Shown: one piece after another, positions 23,680 to 34,210 of the stretch
Numbering within the stretch: the first letter of the stretch is position 1
How the letters are laid out: each line of letters starts with the position of its first letter
NCBI RefSeq assembly: GCF_000516985.1
Contig: NW_006917095.1
Location: 931,449 to 995,448 of the forward strand
DNA from: Pestalotiopsis fici W106-1
Lineage: Eukaryota > Ascomycota > Sordariomycetes > Amphisphaeriales > Sporocadaceae
Length of the DNA stretch: 64,000 nt
Direction: 5' to 3'
Translations under genes and position numbers: made by a program
Notes under the pieces: generated by a model
Told to the model about the DNA's origin: nothing
The model's input: the letters and a program-made list of their open reading frames with translations, nothing else
The model's database searches: none

Positions 23680-24135
23680 ATGGCATCCCAAGAGTCCATT
23701 TCGGAAAGCAACAGCGAGAAGCAGGCGCACCGGGTTCTCTACGAGCAAGGTCTGAAAATACGCTGCGAGGTGGCTGGCCCGGCTTATGTAGACGCTGCCC
23801 TCCGGAGAGGGTCCTCGGACTTTGCGCGGCCCATGCAGGAGCTCGTGACCGAAGCTTGCTGGGGTTCGGTCTGGTCGCGGCCGGGCCTCGAGAGAAAACA
23901 GCGCTCGCTGCTCAACATTGCCATGTTGTGCGCGCTGAATCGCGGCCCCGAATTGACGGCGCATGTACGAGGTGCTCTCAACAATGGTGCCAGCGAGATC
24001 GAAATCAGGGAAACATTGTTACAGGCGGCCATTTACTGTGGAATGCCCGCCGGCATCGAGGGGTTCAAAATTGCGGAGCGAGTTATTGAGACAGTCAGGA
24101 ACGAGAAGAGGCAGACTGAAGTCGCAGAACATTGA
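23680..24135 (+). CDS. Carboxymuconolactone decarboxylase-like protein
   Basis: Single exon, 151 aa. The AhpD/CMD fold core is recognisable: VTEACWGSVWSRPGLERKQR, SLLNIAMLCALNRGPELTAH, then VRGALNNGASEIEIRETLLQ and AIYCGMPAGIEGFKIAERVI. The conserved glutamate before CWG and the histidine of ELTAH are present. The length is usual for stand-alone gamma-carboxymuconolactone decarboxylases, which decarboxylate a lactone downstream of protocatechuate cleavage. The family also includes peroxidase-like and unassigned members, so the exact reaction is open. Its place next to two lactonase-like enzymes, a ring hydroxylase and an intradiol dioxygenase gene supports a role in aromatic or lactone breakdown. 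Confidence 0.88.
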   Translation: MASQESISESNSEKQAHRVLYEQGLKIRCEVAGPAYVDAALRRGSSDFARPMQELVTEACWGSVWSRPGLERKQRSLLNIAMLCALNRGPELTAHVRGALNNGASEIEIRETLLQAAIYCGMPAGIEGFKIAERVIETVRNEKRQTEVAEH

Positions 24136-25048
24136 ATGGAAGACCGAAAATGGGCTTTTGGAATTGGCTTGTTCTGGAGCTTGCCTGGCAATTGGATTGT
24201 AAGTAGATTCATGTTTCAGTGGCGTTGATAGAGATTCGCTCTCTTCGCATTGGTATAGAATGGAACTTGCCCAAGAAGGAAAGAAGGAAGCAACACAAAT
24301 AGTCAACATTGGCGACTTGGTATAATGTCCAATCACTGTATGCCTTTTTCGACCATACGTTGAGTATAAACGGACCTCGCGTGGATTCCTACTGGCTGGC
24401 AAGTTGTAGTGGAGTGAGCCATAGCAAGAGGCAAGGATGGCACTGATCGACACAAGGTCCAAACTTGTCCCGTCTATGGAGCCCAGCGTGAGAGAAACGT
24501 CATACTTTCCCATCATTTGCCCGACGTTCCGACTTGCTTTCTGAACGAGGTCAGCTGTGTAAACGAATACAATTTGTCGAATCAAATTGATTTCTTTACG
24601 ACGCACGAAAATGGCCAGCCACAAGAATGTCGACCCTGATTGGCTTTACTGAGCTTGCTATGCTTGATTGAAGTCTTGGTCAGTTTTTATTCAGCACAGA
24701 GCGCGCTGAAGAAACAGCACTCAGCACTGCACAAGCTCAACAAACCCCTACTAACCCATGTATTTCCCCGCAATTATTCCCCGCAATTTTAAGCAGCAGA
24801 TCTCCGAGACTTAGCGACACCCGCCCTAGTTGCGGGCGGCAGTTCAAAACCACTGGCCTTCTGTTGGGCCATCCCAGCTAGAAGCGACAGCGTCCACGGT
24901 CAATCGGGGAATTGCAACAATGCGAGCTCCTCTGTTCTCCATTACTCGTTGTTTTCTCATTCTCGCAGTCTGACGACGGAGAGGAGCAAACAGAGGAATC
25001 TTGCCCTTCACACATGTCGACTGCAGCTGGCCTGACGGTTGATCAAAA
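24136..25048. other. Intergenic region, no gene seen
   Basis: About 910 bp before the transcription factor. A reverse-strand open frame here overlaps the decarboxylase gene antisense and shows no family features. Probably the regulator's promoter and leader. Confidence 0.4.
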
Positions 25049-28000
25049 ATGGCATCCGCGCTTGTAGTAGAACCTAGCCTGGCAGCAGCGCCAGCGCCGC
25101 AAACAGGGGTCGGGGCAAGGGCAGTCGGTCGCCGGCAAGGACGCCAGTACAAGTGCGCATACTGCTCAAAAGTGTTCAAACGCAGCGAGCATCGCTTGCG
25201 CCACGAGCGTACTCATACTCACGAGAAACCGTTTTCTTGTCGGTATTGCAAGAAGTCGTACTCGCGAAAGTAAGTCTGAGCTATATTACAATCACTGCTT
25301 TTCCCCTTCGCTATTCTTGCCGGTGTACCATGGTACCTAGGCACCTGGCCTGTAGCAAACCACGGCTGACCGGAGCTATCCCATTGGCCTTGTAGAGATT
25401 TAGTCGTACGGCACGAGCGAACTCTTCACGCCCAAGAACATAATGATGAACAATCAATCGGTGGCTCGCTCACCAGCCCTAGCTCTACACAAGATCGTTC
25501 CCCAGTCTCAGCCGACGATTCGGTGCGCCCCGATCAACCGCCGCAGCATTCGCAGAGGGGTCAGAACAGAGGCACACGATCCCCCAATTCCACCCAGCGC
25601 TCTGCCGATGCCTTTTCCACTAGCAATGTCCCAGCTCAACCTTTGCCGACGCCAGCAGATGAGAGGGCTCCTGAGATACCGGGCTTGGCATCTCACGAGG
25701 ACCTGATTCTACCATCAGGGCCAGATATTTCAACTTACCTCAACGATCTCAATGATTTCATGTTCGACGCAGAGGACGGTATCACAATGTACGACACAAG
25801 TGCAGCAGTATATACCACAGCTGGCAACCTGCAACAAATAATACCCGGGAGTCAAGAAAATCCAGAGATGCATCTCGAAATGCAAGCACGGCAGGATTCA
25901 GCTCTTTTGAACACGGCGGCATCCCTACCGATACCTACAGCTCCATCTCACACGTCCACAACACAGATAAGCTCTGCCAATCAGCCGGATCTCATGTTCA
26001 CTACGGATCTGAATCAGCTTCACCACCAGTCATCATCATCCTTCATGGGAAACAGCGACGTTCCGCCTTTCCTTGACGGAACCTGTGGCTGGTCAGCACC
26101 TCAAACAGCTCAAGTAAATGGAAAATGTCCAGACGCCACTGGCCATGTACGGGTTACGCAGAAGCCACAGCGAGCTTTGCCATGCTTGCGCGAGGGCACA
26201 CCACCTTCGGCACCAGACTTGAAACTTGACAAGGATGTATTCGAAGCTTTGAGCAAAGACCTTGCTTGCCGTATTAACAGTAATGATCCACCACAGCAGT
26301 TGCCCAATGCTTCTCTATGCCACGGGTTTCTAGGTAGCTATGTAGAGTGCTTTGATCAGCACCTCCCCATGATTCATTGGCCTACACTGGATCTTAAATC
26401 GACACCCAGCCCGTTGATATTCTCCATGTGCAGTATTGGAGCTCTCTATCGACTAGACCGCCGCCGGGCTCGTATATTTTATGACTTGTCTTCGCGAGCT
26501 GTTGCCACAGTAAGTGTGCCGGCATGCTCGCTCCCATGGCGAGACCTGGAATTTTCCACTATCTAACTAATGATTGTGCAGACTCTCCCTTGTACGCAGA
26601 CACACGAGTCCTTTACACGACATGGCCCATTGTGGGCAGTGCAAGCCAAGATTCTTCTTTCGATGTTTGCTATGCTGAGTGGAGAGGAGGACTTGACATC
26701 ATCGTCAATGAATGAGCACGCGTTCTACACACTAGTGAGTTTGTCACTCAATTCTACGAATATCAGACCTCGTAGTAAGTATGTATATGCATTCACTGAC
26801 AGAGATAATCCAAAGGTCTACAGTAAGCAGAGACAGTCCCTCGCAGAAGACAATGCACAGTCTATGGTATCCTGGGCCAATTGGGCCAAGAGAGAAACAT
26901 GGAAACGAGTTCTAGGCGCCATCTACATCTCAAGCACTCTGTACATGATCATATATGGTATCAACCCGTGCTTCAATGCCACAACCGACCTAGAGTACGA
27001 GGCTCTCGAGGATGAAGATCTCTGGAAAGCCACATCAGCATCCGATTGGCTTGAACTACGCGCGCAGAAAGCAGCCGCAAGAAAATCGAGCTCCTGCACC
27101 ATGAAAGATGTTCTTCAATGCATCTTGTTGGAGAACCCCGAGGGACAATCGAATCCAGGCCATGTCTGGCCATTCGCCATGTTGGTTCTTACCCATGGCG
27201 TTGTTGTCCATATTTGGCAAATCGTACAGGTGATGCAGACTTGCTCTCAAGTCTCTTATCTGTCCGCAGACGAAAGCAATACCTTCGCGTCCCGTATCCT
27301 TGATCTGGGCATCACATCTCTCGGGAGATGTCAATCGTTCCTCGCGGGGAACAAGAAGGACGACTTGGATCTTCCAGAAGATTCTCAGGTGGCATGCCCG
27401 ATATTCGCATCTCGTTCCGTCTTGAGAGTTGCGTATAGTCAACTTTTCAAAACTGCAGTCAGTTTCAACCGTTTCAACCTATTTGCCCAGGACCCGAGCA
27501 CTATCGAGGTTCAACTGTCCCTATTTGCAAACGAACCCATACGCATGAAAAGAAGTCCGCAACTCGTCGACGTTCTCAGGAACATGTTGGAAGGACTGAG
27601 TGTACCAGTCCGGATGGGATACATGCTCGTCCGAAAAACCGCATCTTTTCGCTGGAGCGTGGAACATGCTGCGGCATGCTGGGATACAGGTGAGTGCCAT
27701 ACTTTTTGGCTCTTTTGGGAGCTCCAGGACTAATCAGAGAATCTCCCCAACCCAGCGCTCTTCATCACCAAGTGGGTTCATTGCGTAGAACTGGATACAT
27801 TGCGCAATATGGAAATCAGTTCAACGGAATGTGAGCTTTTAGCAGAAGTCCGCGAAATCCTCAGCGAAACAGATATCGACCTTGATCAGACGCAATCCCT
27901 TGCAGCGGGGATGGCTCGCACCTGGGCTTGGCTTCTTCGAGATGTAAGTCCGTCTTTTGTCCTTTGCTTTTACAAATCACCGGTCTTTCTGCTATTTTTG

Positions 28001-28181
28001 GCGCAAAATATAATGCCAAGTCTTTTTTTTTCTTTTTTCCTAATTTAGATGCTGCCCACCTTAGGTCTGGGTTTGGGGAATCACTCCCCGGTTAGGTGCT
28101 GTTCTGGACCAGCTCGCATCCGCGTACGAGCGCTTTCACAAATCGTGCCGGACCATGCCCATCGGCTCCAATATACAATAG
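25049..28181 (+). CDS. C2H2 zinc-finger transcription factor with Fungal_trans domain
   Basis: Exons 25049-25269, 25396-26509, 26582-27689, 27756-27943 and 28065-28181 give about 915 aa. Two C2H2 fingers lie at residues about 35-85: CAYCSKVFKRSEHRLRHERT, then CRYCKKSYSRKDLVVRHERT; the second is completed only by splicing exon 1 to exon 2. A long low-complexity Ser/Pro/Gln region follows, then the Fungal_trans-type region beginning GFLGSYVECFDQHLPMIHWP and continuing through LFAQDPSTIEVQLSLFANEP. An optional in-frame intron (26735-26815, GTGAGT to AAG) would remove 27 codons. The last exon ends with LASAYERFHKSCRTMPIG. It is nuclear and the only regulator in the metabolic block, so it is the best candidate pathway activator. 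Confidence 0.85.
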
Positions 28182-29136
28182 ATCATTAGTCGCCACCTGG
28201 TCTTGATTCGAATTTTGCCCGGTTCCGAATTCAAGCCGCCCTCTCTCAGTGTCATACGCCATCAGCACTTAGCCCTACCATGAACATTCATACACACTCT
28301 CAGGCGCGCGCACACGCACATACCCTTCCATTTTCTCAATAATATCTTGTCATTGAAAAACTGTAGGCCTAGCTGGAAAATCAACACAATATCCAGGTAA
28401 ATCAGTCAGCTCATGGTCGGCACAACTCCAAAGTCCAACCCGCACTCATAGGCTATCTCCCCAGGCCACTGAATTGGTGGGGTGCACAAGTAGGTGATTA
28501 GCCGCAACAGTCATCACCCACCTCGTGCAGTGCTTTATGATGAATTGTTGGGGTTTCTCGACAACCCTGAGTTGGTGTGTGGTAGAGTGGTGGGATCCAA
28601 AGGGACTATGTGTTGTAGCATGAGGAATATGGCGAAGCCTATGGGCCGAGGTCTTCGTATGAATGCTGCCAAACGGTGATCGCTCTCGAGGGCATTGTTC
28701 AGAGTGATGCATCTTTTCTGGAAATAGTGCTGGGTCGAGGCACTGACTCGATAGAAGTCCTACTGGTTATATTGATGCAGATTGGGCCTTCTACCATCTA
28801 CTTGATGGACTCCATCCCCTCCCGTTGATCCACCCTAACGACAGATCTCTCTGAACACAAAGGGTGCTTATGGCTGCTATACCCCCAGATCTTGTTGCCC
28901 CGCATACTCCAATTGGAGTGTGAGAATGTGGGGACCATAGAGTGCTGTTTGGGTTATTGATGCTATAGGGGATTGTGGGGCATAGTATGATAGTGTCGTC
29001 GCTGATGAAGAGAGGAACATACGCTCGGCACTTCAAATCTTTAATGTCTATCTGTAGGTCAAACTATTGTCCTCCTTCGCCTGAGCGCTGCAAGATATTT
29101 GATCCTCCAAGCACAACATTCAATCTACTCGTCACC
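28182..29136. other. Intergenic region, no gene seen
   Basis: About 950 bp between regulator and P450. ORFs on both strands around 28450-29040 are short and unlike known families. It holds the P450 promoter. Confidence 0.4.
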
Positions 29137-30956
29137 ATGCGTCTTTCAAGCTTGCCCGAAGGCAACATGTCGCTCAGTTTCGGCGTCGCCTGTATACTGG
29201 TGGTTTTGGGGTTTTACGTTTACTTGGTGCCAAATACTCTGAAGGTGAGGGAGAATGATTCCCTTTTGCGACGTTTTATTTTCCACTTTCTCCATGCGCC
29301 ATTGAAGCCCTGAACCAAATCCATTCTAGGACATTCGAAGACGAAAGCTCCCACCAGGCCCGCGCGGTCTGCCACTGGTAGGCAATCTCTATGATTTGGC
29401 CGACTCGGAGCAGGTCCGAGTAAAGGTCCGCGAATGGCATCGCAAATATGGCGACATCTTCCATACCCAGATTGGCGCCACCGATTACGTCTGGCTCTCC
29501 TCGCCCAAGGTGGTCAAAGAATTAATGGACAAGAGATCCGGCATCTACTCGTCGCGCCCGCACCTACCGCTTGCTCAGGATGTGGCGAGTGGGAAATCGC
29601 GGCAGCTCTTCATGGCTTACGGACCAGACTGGCGGGCCTTGCGAAAACATAGTCACGCGCTCCTCAATCAGACTGCATCGCGAAAGTACCAGCCGGTACA
29701 GGATGCCGAATCCAAGGTTGTGTTGTGGGATCTTTTGGAGCGCCCCGATCAGTTCTACATGATTAATCGCCGGTACTCGACGTCGGTCATCATGTCGGTG
29801 GCTTATGGCCATCGCATCCCATCCTTTGAGGATCCCTTGATCACCAAAATCTTTAGCGTCCTCGAGCACCTCTCCATCATGATGGCTCCCGGTGCCTTTG
29901 CCGTGGAAACCTTCCCAACACTGGCCCACTTGCCCGAGTGGATGTTTGGGAACTGGCGCACGTGGGGCAAGAACGCCTTTGCTCACGACAGCAAAATATA
30001 CCTGGACTTGTGGGAGACCTTGAAGAGGGACACGGACCAAGGAACAGCCAGAGACTGTTTCTGCAAGGACTTTTACCTCAGCTCACCCGCCGACAATGGC
30101 ATCAATGACTTGCTTGCGGCGTACACGTGCGGCGGACTCATCGAAGCTGGCTCCGAGACAACGGCCACCACAATCAACAACTGGACCTTGGCAATGACTC
30201 TGTATCCAGAGGTCATGAAGAAGGGCCAAGAAGAACTCGATAGAGTCGTCGGCCCAGAGCGGTTACCCCAGTGGGACGACGAGAACAATCTCCCGTATAT
30301 TCGTGCCATGATCAAAGAAACGCTCAGGTGGCGACCTGTCAATAAGTTCGGCATGTATCATGCCTCTACTCAGGATGATTGGTATAATGGGCACTTTATC
30401 CCAAAGGATTCGGTGGTTGTGCTCAATTGGTGGTATGCAAACATCTTTCGATTCACGTTTAGCTAGTAGGCAAGCTTGCTCACGTTTTCATTCCAGGGCG
30501 ATACAACGTGATCCGTCTCTTTATGAGAGGCCAGATGAGTTTGAACCATCGCGCTATTTCGAGAGCCCGCTCTCTGCGGCAGAATACATGAACGTGAACG
30601 ATCCCTACGAGCGAGACCACTTTTCGTACGGTGCTGGCCGGTAAGTCCATGTTCTGTTTCCGAGCAACCAAACTAAGTTCCCATGCTGACATGGAGCGTG
30701 TTATTACAGACGCGCTTGTCCGGGTGTGCACTTGGCCGAAAAGTCGCTCTTCATTGTCATCTCGCGCACGTTATGGGGGTTCAATGTCGAAAAAGCAGTT
30801 GGCACAGACGGCGATGTGATTGAGCCCGAAACCAAGATGATGCCTGGGTTCCTGAGTGTTCCGGAACCGTTTAAATGCAGCATCACATGTCGGTCGCGGG
30901 CACATGAAGTTTTGATCCGGAGTTCATTCGAGGAGGTTCAGGCCCAAGGGATATAA
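29137..30956 (+). CDS. Cytochrome P450 monooxygenase (GSETT-type), second copy
   Basis: Exons 29137-29244, 29330-30432, 30497-30640 and 30710-30956 give about 533 aa. The first exon supplies the membrane anchor; exon 2 opens with DIRRRKLPPGPRGLPLVGNL. The C-helix region is YGPDWRALRKHSHALLN, the I-helix GGLIEAGSETTAT, ExxR is ETLR, and the heme loop FSYGAGRRACPG is completed across the last intron. The sequence from IPKDSVVVLNWWAIQRDP to YERDHFSYGAGRR parallels IPKDTVVTLSQYSIHYDP to RDHFDFGAGRR in the P450 at 9905-11792, so they are paralogues. Start could be 29137 or the ATG at 29167. It marks the right end of the metabolic block as I read it. Confidence 0.9.
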
Positions 30957-31673
30957 TATCGCGAGCGAGTTTCCCATGGCACTCTCCTTCGGTCATTCAT
31001 TCATCTCTTGCATGTTGCTTGGCATATTTCTATGGCATTAAAGTGCAAATAGGCATGATATCCTCAACGCGACAGTGCGCTGGCCAAAAGTGAAAAGTAT
31101 CCATTGACAAGACTCCACCTGCAACAAGAGTACCCTTTGAGTAGCATACATAATCGCGCTGAAATACTTGTGTGCATGCCGCTGGAGCAGCGCTGGATGC
31201 CTACAAGGTTCGTCGCCACGACCATTGATAAGAACGGCAGCAGGCTACCATCCACTGTACAAGTAAGCATCGATGGTGTTGACCTTGTTGATTCTCTAGC
31301 CATGCAATAGGATCAAAGTGCTTGGCTAGAATATCCAAAAAATATGAATTGAGGAGAGGAGTTGATCGTGTCACAGATGAGAATTCCGCTTGCATTTTAA
31401 GTACTAGGTATGGCTTAAATGCCTTGAGCAAGTGATACAGATCGAAACAGTCGTGGTCAGTGGCTGCAAACATCAATTGAGAGTATCACAACACAGTGCA
31501 CAGCACGAATGATTTCCAATTGGCAGATAAGAGCAAATTATTTAATTAAAAGTCTTTTCTAATTCTTGAAGGGCACCGTTGGGGGTCAACGATGCCCAAT
31601 CTCCTAATACGACGTGCCTGAGATGCCAGAGATGCCAGAGATGCCTATAGTGCCAGTCACTGAAGTGCCTATC
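30957..31673. other. Intergenic region with short imperfect tandem repeats at its right end
   Basis: About 700 bp. The right end, about 31613-31703, has imperfect 9-15 bp units (GATGCCAGA, AGTGCC, TGAAGTGCC) that run into the 3' end of the next gene. Otherwise no gene seen. Confidence 0.5.
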
Positions 31674-33222
31674 CTAAAGTGCCCGTCCTGAAGTGCCTGT
31701 ACCGTCATGTCTAGCCTGAGGTGGCTCGATGCCAGCAGTGGCGACGTCATCATCGTCGTCGTCTTGGGTCAGATCGATTACGCCGTCTTCAATCTTCACC
31801 TTTTTGGTGCTATGAGGTGCAGGGGAATGCTTCGAATCGTCTTGCACCTCGATGGCTTTGATGCTCGAGATGTCGGAATGTATAGAATGCCAGAATCTCA
31901 CATCACAAGTGTTGCTATCCCAGTAAGGGAGTGCCTTGTATGTGTTTCTATCCCTCTGGGGGTAGTCTGGTTGCCTGCTTGCTTCGTCAGCCTGCCGCAC
32001 CATCAGGCTCCATCGATCCCACCGCTCCAGAGTTGCCTTGTTTTCTGGTGCTAGTGTGCGGGTGCGTGCAGTTCGCCTGTATGCGCTGTATAGCTCGTGA
32101 TGAGATGCTACAGTCAAACCTGAAAACGTGCCTCGCATGGAGTCGAGTGCCTGATGTACTGCCTGAATATCTTCAATGCTAAGTTGGAACAGCGTCTTGT
32201 CGTTATCGGCATGCTCGAAGCCGTCTTGGCCTTCGCTTTCCACCACTTGCCTGAGTGCCTTTAGGAACATGCCACCCACTTTCTGCTTGTCCATCTCCAA
32301 GGAGTGCCAGATACTCAATGCCAATGCCGCTCTATTGACGTAGTCCAAGTTTGCCGACACTATTGCCTGCGCAGTCTCGAGAGGCAACGGGCCAAGGGGT
32401 TCCAGATGACCTGCCACACGGAGAGAGATTGCCTTTTGCAATGCGTATCGGAGCCTGGACAGGTCACCCTCCCACATTGGATGAGGGAGGAGGCGACCTA
32501 GGAATCTGTAGATGAGATGCCGTTGTGCCTTGTCGGACTCGCGGAGGCCCCACGTGAAAAGGTCGTAGGGTGTTGACTGGAAGATGTTCAACATCATGAC
32601 CCAGAGGTCGTGCCACTCCTGTATGCCATTCTTTGCCAGAACGACCGACTCGATAACGTCGTCCGGTGCCTCGATTGCAATGTTGCCGGCAACACTGGCT
32701 TGGGCAGCCTGTTTGAGTGTCTGCTCCACGCCGTCGGCCTTGACAATTTGCAGCCAGAAAGGCGCCAGACAGCCTTTTCGCCCTGGGAAAAAAAAAAAAA
32801 AAAAAAAGAAGCCGATTAGCTTCGTGGTCAAGTAAATGTGATGTTGGGAGAGACCTACTTGTTGCCTGTGTATCCTCGCCGGCAGCCTTTTCAGCCTTGC
32901 GTTTGCCAGACTTTGCCGAGGTTGCCGAGTTTGCCTGTGTCTTTTTGCTAGATGAATCTGGAGTATCGTCGTCAACCTCCGAAAGGTCTTCAGAGTCTTG
33001 ATCGACATCCTGTGATTTGGACTGGCCAGATGTGTCAGATGTGCCAGGCAAGCCAGATACGCCAGGTAAGCCAGATTCTCCTTTTCTTGGTCTGCCCCTT
33101 GGCCGCTTCGGGGCGTTGGGGTCTGGCAATGCCCGGGTTCGTGGTCTCCCACGGCGAGTCTGCCCGTTGATGCTCGGGCGTGTGCCGTAGCGCCCATCCT
33201 CGAGACTGGTGGGTGCCGGCAT
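31674..33222 (-). CDS. Uncharacterised protein with AT-hook and SUMO-interaction-like motif
   Basis: Exons 33222-32859 and 32782-31674 give about 490 aa. It starts MPAPTSLEDGRYGTRPS. Residues about 25-45 read RPRTRALPDPNAPKRPRGRP, an AT-hook-like basic RGRP core, followed by a glycine/serine/acidic linker and a KSGKRKAEKAA basic stretch that could be nuclear localisation. Exon 2 encodes a mainly helical domain without a known match, with WHSLEMDKQKVGGMFLKALR and RWSLMVRQADEASRQPDYPQ. Near the C-terminus, GVIDLTQDDDDDD is a hydrophobic patch plus acid tract like SUMO-interacting motifs. The intron has an A/T homopolymer of about 20 nt (32788-32807) next to the acceptor. The longer open frame through the upstream CA repeat is not real coding. 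I do not recognise the family. Confidence 0.65.
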
Positions 33223-33223
33223 G

Positions 33224-33305
33224 TTTGTGTGTGTGTGTGTGTGTGTGTATGTGTGTGTATGTGTGTGTATGTGTGTGTGTGTGTGTGTGTGTGTTTGTTT
33301 GTGTG
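33224..33305. repeat. GT/CA microsatellite just upstream of the AT-hook gene start
   Basis: About 80 bp of mostly alternating GT with TATG interruptions, directly upstream of the ATG at 33222 on the reverse strand. Translation of it gives poly His-Thr, which inflates the apparent ORF. It lies in the 5' leader or promoter. Confidence 0.9.
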
Positions 33306-33695
33306 CGCGCGTTGAGGTTGGTGTTGATGGTATTTGTTTTGGGGAGAGTTCATGGGAATTTTCTCCGCGAGGGCAAACGCACTGCAAGGTCACAGGCCTT
33401 TTAGGGTAGATCCATTGGCGTAATCATTGGAATAATCAACACCCACCACACTTTGAAACATCAAACGGAAAGTGCGAAGAGGGACCTAGGTCACATGGCC
33501 ATGAAAATTCAGCTGGATGGTCGCAACCTGGACAAAGACGTTAAGGATGCCAACGTTAATGCCGGCTTTTAGATGGAATCTCACCTGGCGCACCTGGCCC
33601 TGGTTTGATGGATGGATTTTGGAACATAAAATTAACTCATTCTCCCCGTACTGCTCCGCGTACATTGGGCTTGCTACTGACTTTATCGTCTTGTG

Positions 33696-33726
33696 AAGCT
33701 TGACAGTTACGACAACACTGCGCTTG
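33696..33726. repeat. Direct repeat, copy 1 (31 bp)
   Basis: Starts AAGCTTGACAGTTACGACAA. It matches the copy at 33844-33874 at 27 of 31 positions. All four differences are C/T or G/A transitions. Confidence 0.8.
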
Positions 33727-33843
33727 TAACTCCCTGAAGTCAGCACCACAAACGAATCGACGACCTACTCCTCCAACCCAAACGACACGAGACACAAGTG
33801 GCTCGTTGTCATGGGAATAAACAAGTCCAATTCCTTTGCATCC

Positions 33844-33874
33844 AAGCTTGATAGTTACGATAACATTGCACTTG
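33844..33874. repeat. Direct repeat, copy 2 (31 bp)
   Basis: Starts AAGCTTGATAGTTACGATAA. Every difference from copy 1 is a change towards T or A. Confidence 0.8.
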
Positions 33875-34210
33875 AAACCTTTCCGAGGAGGCTTGGGCAA
33901 TGAATTTCTCGAGTGATATGAGAACGCTGCGAGAACGGTGACTGATCACTTTGTCAGATGAGCGGGTCTTGGCTGTCAAGTATCCAGCATGGGCAATGGG
34001 GACGTGTCCAGACATATTCCTCCAATCGTTGATGCAAGCGCACATACCATCGGGCTCCTGACTTGGGTGATTATGCTGGCTTCAAGAATAGGAATCAAGA
34101 TTAGAGCCAAAAAGTATGATCTGAACGTCACTTGTACCATGTTGGGCAAAGCAGTTGGATATGGCTGGCACTGGCTCAAGATGAACTGACTCGTCGAGGC
34201 TCAAACTAGA

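Larger units (their letters stand above)
33306..34210. other. Intergenic region with diverged direct repeats
   Basis: About 900 bp between the two uncharacterised genes. Short reverse-strand frames here contain similar peptides (KCNVIVTIKLG and KRSVVVTVKLH) because of a direct DNA repeat, not because of a supported gene. Confidence 0.45.

Noticed and set aside
23625..24089. 154-aa + strand frame overlapping the CMD-like gene
   Set aside because: Frame shadow; the other frame has clear CMD family motifs.
31613..31650. Short spaced repeats considered as a CRISPR-like array
   Set aside because: Units are only 9-15 bp with no spacers, and the genome is eukaryotic; simple tandem repeat.
31674..33353. 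A 559-aa reverse-strand open frame starting with His-Thr repeats
   Set aside because: The start lies in a CA microsatellite and the frame reads through a 20-nt T-run intron. The supported gene starts at 33222 in another frame and is spliced.
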